DNA from: Paramicrobacterium agarici
GTDB lineage: Bacteria; Actinomycetota; Actinomycetes; Actinomycetales; Microbacteriaceae
NCBI RefSeq assembly: GCF_002563955.1
Contig: NZ_PDJE01000001.1
Coordinates: 310,001-374,000, forward strand
DNA length: 64,000 bases
Direction: 5' to 3'
Shown here piece by piece: positions 1 through 6,230 of this stretch (the stretch's first letter is position 1; each line of letters begins with the position of its first letter). The position numbers and the translations under genes were made by a program. The notes below the pieces were generated by a model that saw nothing but the letters and a program-made list of their open reading frames with translations, made no database searches and was not told the origin of the DNA.

Positions 1-141
1 GGCGGCGAGCGGGGCATCTTTGTGCGGCGACTCGGCGGCCAGCGGCAGCAGCGCGGGGCCGGAACGGTCGAGCGCACCGCGCAGTGCCGTCATGACCTCG
101 ATGGGGTCGGATGCCGGAACGGCGACGATACTGCGTGTCAT
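1..141 (-). CDS. menE: Partial AMP-binding ligase, probably o-succinylbenzoate-CoA ligase (N-terminus only)
   Basis: These are the first 47 codons of a gene that runs off the left edge. It starts with ATG at 141. The visible residues include SGPALLPL, a pattern I recognise near the N-terminus of actinobacterial MenE, which activates o-succinylbenzoate with CoA in menaquinone synthesis. The AMP-binding motifs lie outside the window, so the call rests on this short stretch and on position: menB ends 93 bp upstream in the same orientation and menC follows beyond it. Another small-ligase family is possible. Confidence 0.5.
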   Translation of the reverse strand, partial: MTRSIVAVPASDPIEVMTALRGALDRSGPALLPLAAESPHKDAPLAA

Positions 142-234
142 GACCAGAGTCTACGTCCCGGCCCAACCCCGGCGCACGGGGCTTGCGCACACTCGTGTGT
201 ACTCCTTGTACTCATTGTGTGCCCGCGGCGCGAC

Positions 235-1137
235 TCAGTAGTGCCAGGGGTACGGCGACCAGTCGGGCTCGCGCTTCTCGAGGAACGAATCGCGTCCTTC
301 GACGGCCTCGTCTGTGCCGTAGGCGAGACGCGTCGCCTCCCCCGCGAAGACCTGCTGGCCCACAAGACCGTCGTCGACGGCGTTGAACGCGAACTTCAGC
401 ATCCTGATCGCCGTCGGCGACTTGGTGAGAATGCGCCGCGCCCACCGCAGGGCTTCGGTCTCGAGCTCCGCGTGCGGAACGACGGCGTTGACGGCGCCCA
501 TCTCGTAGGCGCGCTGCCCCGAATATTCGTCGGCGAGAAAGAACACCTCGCGGGCGAACTTCTGCCCGATCTGACGGGCGAAGTACGCGGATCCGTAGCC
601 GGCGTCAAATGAGCCGACATCGGCATCCGTCTGCTTGAACTTCGCCTTATCGCTCGCCAGCGTGAGATCGCACACGACGTGCAGCGAGTGGCCGCCGCCG
701 GCTGCCCACCCGGAAACGACGGCGATGACGACCTTCGGCATGAAGCGAATGAGCCGCTGCACCTCGAGAATGTGCAAGCGACCCGAGCGCGCCGGATCGA
801 TGCCCTGCGCCGTGTCTTCGGCAGAGTACTTGTAGCCGTCGCGGCCGCGGATGCGCTGGTCGCCGCCGGAGCAGAATGCCCAGCCGCCGTCTTTCGCGCT
901 CGGCCCGTTGCCCGTGAGCAGCACGACGCCGACGGTCGACGCCGTGCGTGCGTGGTCGAGCGCGCGGTACAGCTCGTCGACGGTGTGCGGGCGAAAGGCG
1001 TTGCGCACCTCGGGACGGTCGAACGCGATGCGGGCGACGCGGCCGTCATGCGTGTGGTGATATGTGATGTCGGTCAGCTGTTCAAAGCCCTCAACCGCCT
1101 GCCACTGGGATTCGTCGAAGATCTCAGACACCGTCAT
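235..1137 (-). CDS. menB: 1,4-dihydroxy-2-naphthoyl-CoA synthase
   Basis: MenB is a cytosolic crotonase-fold enzyme that closes the second ring of the naphthoquinone from o-succinylbenzoyl-CoA. The 300-residue length is normal for the family. The oxyanion-hole segment WAFCSGGDQRIRGRDGYKY lies near residues 86-104, and the crotonase glycine stretch SGWAAGGGH near 142-150. The segment QTDADVGSFDAGYG carries Asp171 where E. coli MenB has glycine plus bound bicarbonate, so this looks like the bicarbonate-independent type found in mycobacteria. The C-terminal DWSPYPWHY is also typical. The gene is divergent from menC and precedes the partial menE. Confidence 0.95.
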   Translation of the reverse strand: MTVSEIFDESQWQAVEGFEQLTDITYHHTHDGRVARIAFDRPEVRNAFRPHTVDELYRALDHARTASTVGVVLLTGNGPSAKDGGWAFCSGGDQRIRGRDGYKYSAEDTAQGIDPARSGRLHILEVQRLIRFMPKVVIAVVSGWAAGGGHSLHVVCDLTLASDKAKFKQTDADVGSFDAGYGSAYFARQIGQKFAREVFFLADEYSGQRAYEMGAVNAVVPHAELETEALRWARRILTKSPTAIRMLKFAFNAVDDGLVGQQVFAGEATRLAYGTDEAVEGRDSFLEKREPDWSPYPWHY

Positions 1138-1250
1138 GCCTCAATCGTAGTTGTGTGCCGCTGCCCTCCCTGGCCCCAGGCGGGCACGCGTGCACAGTTT
1201 CGGAATCCTCGCGGGCGTCGGTGCCACAGGATGCCGCCGACCAGGGGTTT

Positions 1251-1276
1251 TGCGGCGGTTCGCGTGCACCGCCGCA
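1251..1276. other. Hairpin between menB and menC
   Basis: The arms TGCGGCGGT and ACCGCCGCA form a perfect 9-bp stem with an 8-base loop in the 185-bp divergent region. A looser outer inverted pair flanks it: GTTTCGGAATC near 1197 and GATTTCCGAAAC near 1279, matching except for one extra T. There is no T-tract, so a terminator is unlikely. It could be a shared operator or just GC-rich structure. Confidence 0.35.
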
Positions 1277-1322
1277 CAGATTTCCGAAACAAGCGCACGG
1301 CCTGCCGGTGCAGAATGGGCGC

Positions 1323-2303
1323 ATGCATGCGTTGCCGCCGCTCGACGAGCTTCTTGCCTCAGCCCACGTCGTCTCGCTGCCGCTGACAACCAGGTTCCGC
1401 GGCATCACGCAGCGCGAGGCCGTGATCTTCATCGGGCCTGAGGGCGCAACCGAGTTCTCCCCGTTCACCGAGTACGAGGATGCCGAGGCGGCGACGTGGC
1501 TGCGGGCGGGCATCGCGTTCGGCTGGGGCGAGCTTCCGCCGCTGTGCCGCGACAGCATCCGCGTGAACGCGACGATGCCCGCCGTCACGCCGGACCGCGT
1601 GGAGAACGTGCTTGCACGCTACGACGGATGCCGCACTGTGAAGGTGAAGGTCGCCGAGCCGGGGCAGACACTCGCAGACGACGTCGCGCGCGTTGCGGAA
1701 GTGCGGCGTCTGGTGGGACCCGAGGGCCGCGTGCGCCTCGACGCGAACGGCGGTTGGAACGTCGACGAGGCCGAGCACGCGATTCACGAGCTTGCCGAGT
1801 TCGATCTCGAGTACGTCGAGCAGCCGTGCGCCACTGTCGACGAACTGGCTCAGGTGCGCAGGCGCGTGAAGTACATGGGCATTCCCATCGCGGCAGACGA
1901 GAGCGTGCGCAAGGCCGAAGATCCGCTCGCCGTCGCCCGGGCGCGCGCCGCCGACCTGCTCATCGTGAAGGCGCAGCCGCTCGGCGGTATCGGCCGCGCG
2001 CTCGACATCGTGCGCCACGCAGGGCTGCCGGTCACGGTTTCGAGTGCCCTCGACACGTCGGTCGGCCTCGCGCTCGGCGCGCACCTCGCCGCCGCAGTGC
2101 CCGAGCTGCCGTACGACTGTGGGCTGGGAACGGCGTCGCTGCTTGCGGCCGACGTCACCGACGAACCGCTTGTGGCGCACGGCGGCGAAATCGACGTGCG
2201 TCGCGTCGAGGTTTCAGAGCGGATGCTGCGCAACTACGCCGCGTCTGCCGAACGTGACGCGTGGTGGCGTGACCGCATCCGCCGTTGCTACGCCCTGCTC
2301 TGA
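1323..2303 (+). CDS. menC: o-succinylbenzoate synthase (enolase superfamily)
   Basis: MenC dehydrates SHCHC to o-succinylbenzoate in menaquinone synthesis. The 326-residue product has the catalytic series of the family: the lysine pair in VKVKVAEPG, metal ligands in DANGGWN, EQP and ADES, and the second-face lysine in VKAQPLGG. I chose ATG 1323 because residues MHALPPLDELL begin the conserved part. The frame stays open upstream to 1155, but those codons encode low-complexity sequence and overlap the menB upstream region. No strong ribosome site is visible. The gene is divergent from menB, and the shared 185-bp region should hold both promoters. Confidence 0.92.
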   Translation: MHALPPLDELLASAHVVSLPLTTRFRGITQREAVIFIGPEGATEFSPFTEYEDAEAATWLRAGIAFGWGELPPLCRDSIRVNATMPAVTPDRVENVLARYDGCRTVKVKVAEPGQTLADDVARVAEVRRLVGPEGRVRLDANGGWNVDEAEHAIHELAEFDLEYVEQPCATVDELAQVRRRVKYMGIPIAADESVRKAEDPLAVARARAADLLIVKAQPLGGIGRALDIVRHAGLPVTVSSALDTSVGLALGAHLAAAVPELPYDCGLGTASLLAADVTDEPLVAHGGEIDVRRVEVSERMLRNYAASAERDAWWRDRIRRCYALL

Positions 2304-2406
2304 CCACATTCGCGCGACCGAGGGCGTTCGCCAGAGTGAAACAGGACCCTGACAGCCAAGGTTAACTATCAGGCCCACGCAACGCCGCTGGTCCGTCGCT
2401 GGTTTC

Positions 2407-3168
2407 CTATCGACGATCTCGCACACTCTGTAGAGCGCGCAATCGTCGATCGACAAACGCAGCCGCCACTCCCAGTCCGATGGCAATTAAAGCCCACCGG
2501 TGAAGACCCGCGGAACCGCCGGTCCACGGAAGAACGTCGTCTGTTGCAGCATCCCGGGCTTCTCGTGAAGCATTGGACGATTCGCCGGGGATGCCCCCGT
2601 CATCTGAATCAGCTTGCCCGCCCGGAATGACCGCGAAGTCGCCGCCGAGCGTGACGCGCAGCGCGAAAGACGCACGATCCCAGTTCGCATCCCCTCCTGT
2701 CGAGGCGGAGCGCGGTAAAGCGACTTCGACGATGAGCTCCCTCACCTGCCCGGGATCGAGACGGCTCTCGTAAAGCACTGCCGAATCAAGCTCGTCGAAG
2801 GCCAGAGGCTGCGCCGATTCTCGCGGCTCACGCACCGACAGCGTGAGGTCGCTGGAAAACGGATGAGTCGCAAGCGAGTGCAGCTCTATGTCCTCAGGAA
2901 CGACGCTCAGCTGCGCTCCGTCGTGGGCGTCGTTTCGAACGAATACTGTCGCCGAGAGTCGATCTCCGGGAACGAGCGTCGTCGTGGAGAACAGCGGCGA
3001 CGACGGTTCGCTCTCCCAGACGATTCCGTCGAGACTGAGAGCGAGTTGCGAGCCGGACGTCGGCTCGGCCGCCGCTGACGCGGGTGCGAGCATGGCGACG
3101 AGCGCGAGCATCGTAGCGAGCACGGCCGCCGGAACGCCCCGCAATTTGAGGAAAACACGCCCTGTCAC
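2407..3168 (-). CDS. Secreted surface protein with LPWTG sorting signal (SipW cassette)
   Basis: Last gene of the SipW cassette. It starts with GTG at 3168, overlapping the sipW stop as GTGA, which implies translational coupling. The 253-residue product has an N-terminal signal peptide (hydrophobic residues about 12-30, Ala-rich cleavage region near 32-34). Its extracellular body looks beta-rich (segments such as DGIVWES, LSATVFVRND and ASFALRVTLGG). It ends with LPWTG at 213-217, a hydrophobic helix and basic residues RRLR, the layout of a sortase substrate. Actinobacterial sortase E usually prefers LAXTG, so the sortase is uncertain and none lies in the window. I do not recognise the ectodomain. 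Confidence 0.82.
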   Translation of the reverse strand: MTGRVFLKLRGVPAAVLATMLALVAMLAPASAAAEPTSGSQLALSLDGIVWESEPSSPLFSTTTLVPGDRLSATVFVRNDAHDGAQLSVVPEDIELHSLATHPFSSDLTLSVREPRESAQPLAFDELDSAVLYESRLDPGQVRELIVEVALPRSASTGGDANWDRASFALRVTLGGDFAVIPGGQADSDDGGIPGESSNASREARDAATDDVLPWTGGSAGLHRWALIAIGLGVAAAFVDRRLRALQSVRDRR

Positions 3169-3758
3169 GTTCGCTCCGTTCGTTTGCGAAGCAGCTCACG
3201 CATGATCGTGAAAACGGCATAGCCGATGAGGATCGATCCAAGAGCACCGACGATCCAGCCTCGCTCGTCGACGGCGAGCAAACTCGTGGCGTGTCCCACA
3301 TAGGGCACCGCATAGATCACTTTGCCCATGACCTGCTCAGCCACAATAGGTTTGTCGTCGGCACCGTTGTTGTCACCCCGGGTTATGAAGCTTAGAGCGC
3401 CATTTGCCCTGTGCCCCTGGCTCACAATGCGATGAGTGACGAGCTTGGGATCGTCTGAGACCGGCTGAAATGTCACGACGTCGCCGACGGCTAATGATGC
3501 CGGGTCGACCGGTTTCGACACGACAAGTGTTCCGGGCGGCATCGTCGGTTCCATCGACGATGTGAGAACGGCCAGCGGCACCGCGCCCACCAAACGCGGG
3601 ATCACGAGTGTAACGGCTACAATCGCCATGACCGCGAAGAAGGCGATCCAGACGGCGATGGATGCGGCGAGTTTGAGCGAGCGACGGAGTGGCCCAGGGA
3701 GACCAGCGTGCCGCTCTTGACCACCCGGACGGTGAACCTCATGTCGTGTGTCGGTCAT
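3165..3758 (-). CDS. sipW: SipW-type (ER-type) signal peptidase I
   Basis: This is a membrane peptidase that removes signal peptides from a special set of exported proteins. In the 197-residue protein counted from ATG 3758, the serine motif TSSMEPTMPPG gives nucleophile Ser68. VTHRIV gives His109, the base that replaces the lysine of ordinary bacterial signal peptidases. TRGDNNGADD follows near 127-135. One membrane helix lies at about 30-53 and a second near the C-terminus. The start is ATG 3758, which shares one base with the preceding stop (TGATG); a TTG 15 bases further upstream is less likely. The neighbours on either side encode its probable substrates. In Bacillus, SipW processes TasA and TapA. 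Confidence 0.93.
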   Translation of the reverse strand: MTDTRHEVHRPGGQERHAGLPGPLRRSLKLAASIAVWIAFFAVMAIVAVTLVIPRLVGAVPLAVLTSSMEPTMPPGTLVVSKPVDPASLAVGDVVTFQPVSDDPKLVTHRIVSQGHRANGALSFITRGDNNGADDKPIVAEQVMGKVIYAVPYVGHATSLLAVDERGWIVGALGSILIGYAVFTIMRELLRKRTERT

Positions 3759-4312
3759 CACGGGCTCTGGCAATAGCTTTGGTTGAGGTCGTCGCGCGGG
3801 TAAATGGTGATGGAGTTGCTCGCTGGTCCGAGCCAGCCGTCGGGATACATGGGCCGAACGTAAACGGTCATGGGCGAGTTATCCGTCGGGAGGTTGTAAA
3901 AGTTCGTGCCCCTGTCGTGGAACATGTAATTGTATTCCGATGCGTCGCCGAGGATGCCTGCCGGTTCGGACGACCAGTCACTCCACTCGGTTACACCGTC
4001 TATGACGCGATAGATCCTGAAATTGGCGAACACCGGCTCGATCTGGTCGCGGTATAGGTATTGGACGGCGCTGAAGTCTCCGCCGATGCTCGCTTCGTAG
4101 CCGTTGTATGCCTGTGGGCCACGGCAGCTCAACCATCGCCCACTGTTCACCGTGATGGGCGGGTAGCCGGCCTCGACGCTTACACGGGCCAGTGACGATG
4201 CCGACCACTGCGCGGACGCGGGCAGCGCTATGGCCCCCGACCCGACGACGAGGAGCGCGGCAAGTGCCACGTGCCATGATGTGCCGGTGCGTGATGTACG
4301 GCGTCGGGTCAT
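3758..4312 (-). CDS. Secreted protein of the SipW cassette, with WSDWSS motif
   Basis: A 184-residue exported protein of unknown function. The N-terminus is basic (MTRRRTSRTG). A hydrophobic segment follows at about 15-33, then PASAQWSASS, a degenerate form of the Ala-x-Trp-x-x-Ser pattern in the other two exported proteins of this cassette. The mature part has only two cysteines, Cys63 and Cys181, which could pair after export. The stretch RIYRVIDG, then TEWSDWSS, then TVYVRPMYPDGW, resembles the strand pattern of a fibronectin-type beta sandwich. It overlaps the upstream gene by ATGA and sipW by TGATG, so the genes are coupled. I infer a SipW substrate. Confidence 0.7.
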   Translation of the reverse strand: MTRRRTSRTGTSWHVALAALLVVGSGAIALPASAQWSASSLARVSVEAGYPPITVNSGRWLSCRGPQAYNGYEASIGGDFSAVQYLYRDQIEPVFANFRIYRVIDGVTEWSDWSSEPAGILGDASEYNYMFHDRGTNFYNLPTDNSPMTVYVRPMYPDGWLGPASNSITIYPRDDLNQSYCQSP

Positions 4313-4899
4313 CGGATTCCCTCACCGGCGAAGTTCAGTATGAACGATGACGTTGCATCGCTCAGTTCAACCCCATCTACAGTCGCAGAAGTGCCCGCAG
4401 GAATGGTGAGACGCACGCAGAGGTAGTCCGTGTTCGCGAGCTCGGTTGTCGAGACGAGCGATTCGGTCACCGACAACGCAGCCAGGTCGGAATAACCTCC
4501 TGCATCGCCGTAGACCTGGGTTCCGCCCGGCACGCCGCTCGTAGCGCACTCTGCTGAGGCGCTCGACTGAACGTACACCTGCGCGTCAACGACGCCGAAC
4601 AGCGCTGAGGATGCACTCGACGCGTCGGTCAGCACCGATGTGAGCACGTAGTCCAGCCCGAGGTTTCCCGAAGCGTGTCCGTTGAGCTCGAGACGGGTCG
4701 CCGTGACTGCACCCGGATAGAGAGTATCGACCGTACCCATGTCGTACTCCGTCTGCCCGCCAATATCGAGCATGAGAACGCCAGATCTGATGGCCACGCC
4801 GTCGATAGTCTCAGAATCGTTCCACAGCGCAAGAGTCACACCGGTTCCCGTAACGAGAACCAGTGCGACTCCGGCGATCATCGCAAAGACGCGTTTCAC
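4309..4899 (-). CDS. SipW-cognate exported protein (alternate signal family)
   Basis: A 196-residue protein starting with GTG at 4899 after an AGGATGAG ribosome site. After MKRVF comes a hydrophobic stretch ending in TLALWNDSETIDG, close to TFALWNDSATVNG in the neighbouring upstream protein. This Ala-Leu-Trp-Asn-Asp-Ser signature is the hallmark of the SipW-cognate signal class (alternate signal-mediated exported proteins, related to TasA and camelysin). The mature part alternates polar and hydrophobic residues as in a beta sandwich. By analogy it may form fibres or matrix outside the cell. It overlaps the next gene by 4 bases and lies 42 bp after the first gene. Confidence 0.82.
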   Translation of the reverse strand: MKRVFAMIAGVALVLVTGTGVTLALWNDSETIDGVAIRSGVLMLDIGGQTEYDMGTVDTLYPGAVTATRLELNGHASGNLGLDYVLTSVLTDASSASSALFGVVDAQVYVQSSASAECATSGVPGGTQVYGDAGGYSDLAALSVTESLVSTTELANTDYLCVRLTIPAGTSATVDGVELSDATSSFILNFAGEGIR

Positions 4900-4941
4900 A
4901 GCTCATCCTGGCTGGCGCCCGAACTCGGGCTCCGACAGACT

Positions 4942-5484
4942 CTACGGAGTGGTTGTTTGCGTCAAAGTGACGGTGAGATCAGCGAGGTTGAGTGTCTGTC
5001 CCTGTGCCAGGGTACCCTCCGTAGTGGAATCGAACACGATATTAACGGTGACGGTGATGACATCGCCATTGTTCGCGCTCGTGATCGCACCGTCGGCAAC
5101 CGGCGTACCGGACTCGTCAGTGAAGCTCTGCGTGACGGTCGTCGCGGCCACGAGTTCGGCATCGCCTGCCGCGTCGACGGGGTCAGACACGTCGATTGTG
5201 GCCGTGAGGTTGTCGCCGCTGGCACCCACCGTATACGAGCTCGTGAACTGGATCTCGTCGCCGGGAACGATAAGGAATGCCGAAATATCGGTGATCTCTT
5301 GCGGCGTACCGCTTGAGAGGTCATTCCACGTTCCAGTCTCGCTCGGGGTCAGCGCGAGCGTGCCCGAATTCACTGTGCCGCCGTTAACCGTCGCGCTGTC
5401 GTTCCAAAGCGCGAAAGTCGTGCCTCCGGCCAGTAATACGACACCGAGAGCTCCCGCGAGCGTAGCCTTCGTCAGCTTTTTCAT
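4942..5484 (-). CDS. SipW-cognate exported protein, TasA-like (first gene of cassette)
   Basis: A 180-residue protein that begins at ATG 5484, behind a strong GGGGAGGG ribosome site. The frame is open 63 bases further upstream, but that extension lacks a ribosome site. MKKLTKATLAG leads into a hydrophobic stretch ending TFALWNDSATVNGGTVNSG, the SipW-type signal. The mature domain is Thr/Ser/Val/Asp-rich, has no cysteine and looks entirely beta-stranded, as in TasA and camelysin. With a good ribosome site and first position it is probably the most abundant product of the operon. Fibre formation is inferred from family, not seen here. Confidence 0.85.
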   Translation of the reverse strand: MKKLTKATLAGALGVVLLAGGTTFALWNDSATVNGGTVNSGTLALTPSETGTWNDLSSGTPQEITDISAFLIVPGDEIQFTSSYTVGASGDNLTATIDVSDPVDAAGDAELVAATTVTQSFTDESGTPVADGAITSANNGDVITVTVNIVFDSTTEGTLAQGQTLNLADLTVTLTQTTTP

Positions 5485-5641
5485 TTGCCCTCCCCAAGGC
5501 ATGATGTGGTTCCAATTCACGATGCATAGACGACCGAATGTGCGCACACCGGCTTGCGCCTTCGACCATTTCGGGCAGAAGTCTCACACACCGGGCGACA
5601 TCGTGCGACTGCCCTCAGACAAAGGCCGCTGTGAGTTCTCA

Positions 5642-5670
5642 ACATTCGCATTGGGAACACAACTTGTCAA
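5642..5670 (-). promoter_or_regulatory. Candidate promoter of the SipW cassette
   Basis: On the minus strand, TTGACA (5665-5670) is followed by a 17-base spacer and GAATGT (5642-5647). The -35 is perfect, while the -10 matches the consensus weakly. Transcription from here would give a leader of about 150 bases before ATG 5484. Confidence 0.45.
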
Positions 5671-5954
5671 TAGATTCGAATGCATCGCGGAACTTGCTCC
5701 TACCCCAGTTGTCGGGTCACGGTGGCATCGTGTAAATGCGATTGAAGCGCGACCGGGCGGTTGCGGCTGAAGTGGCGCGGGTTCTGTCGTTGAAGCGCAC
5801 GGTGCAGCTCTCGCGCGAATGCCGCTGCCGCGATCGGTCGCGTCGAGTTCGAACCGGTCACGCCAAGACTCCGTTGACACGACTTTCCGGTGCTGGCAGA
5901 TGGCGACGCGCAAGAAGCACATATTCAGGTCCAGGAGCCCGCATTGGCGGCGTA

Positions 5955-5975
5955 GTGTAAGCGCTTTCACTAAAG
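5955..5975 (+). promoter_or_regulatory. LacI-family operator-like box 1 upstream of amylase
   Basis: The sequence GTGTAAGCGCTTTCAC followed by TAAAG holds the AAGCGCTT core of LacI/CcpA-type operators. It matches box 2, 96 bp downstream, at almost every position, including the TAAAG outside the core. That conservation suggests a duplicated operator or promoter unit. No LacI-family gene lies in the window, so the regulator acts from elsewhere. Confidence 0.6.
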
Positions 5976-6050
5976 TGTCGTCCTCAATGGTTAGTCTTGC
6001 TGCACGCGTATCGCGACAATCGAATTTCATAGCCGAATGCGTCACAATTT

Positions 6051-6071
6051 GTGTAAACGCTTGCATTAAAG
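6051..6071 (+). promoter_or_regulatory. LacI-family operator-like box 2 upstream of amylase
   Basis: The sequence GTGTAAACGCTTGCAT followed by TAAAG is near-identical to box 1 and centred about 170 bp before the amylase start. The TGTAAACGCTTGCA form is close to MalR/CcpA-type sites. A possible -35 GTCACA at 6041-6046, a 17-base spacer and CATTAA at 6064-6069 would place the box inside a promoter, as expected for repression. Confidence 0.6.
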
Positions 6072-6230
6072 AGGGGCGGACTCTACGTTGGGTGCCAACG
6101 TCGCGCTACGGCAGCGGATGCCGCCCGCGACGCGCACCGCGGCGCGGCGGCGCTTGATGACGAACCTCGTCTCGCACGCTGATTTCACTCACGCGGTGTC
6201 ACCATCCGTGCAATGCGAAGGAGCATCTTC

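Larger units (their letters stand above)
5485..6230. other. Long intergenic region between the SipW cassette and the amylase
   Basis: I see no convincing gene in these 746 bp. The short open frames are rich in Arg and Ser and lack ribosome sites. The left part carries a candidate promoter for the SipW cassette. The right part, from about 5950, carries two LacI-type operator boxes and presumably the amylase promoter. By eye the region is less GC-rich than the genes around it, with runs such as TCACAATTTGTGTAAA. The middle (about 5700-5940) has nothing I can name. Confidence 0.6.

Noticed and set aside
1155..1322. N-terminal extension of menC
   Set aside because: The residues are not protein-like for the family, and the hairpin-rich intergenic DNA lies here.
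5538..6157. Short open frames on both strands between the SipW cassette and the amylase
   Set aside because: No ribosome sites, unusual Arg/Ser/His-rich composition and overlap with operator and promoter elements.
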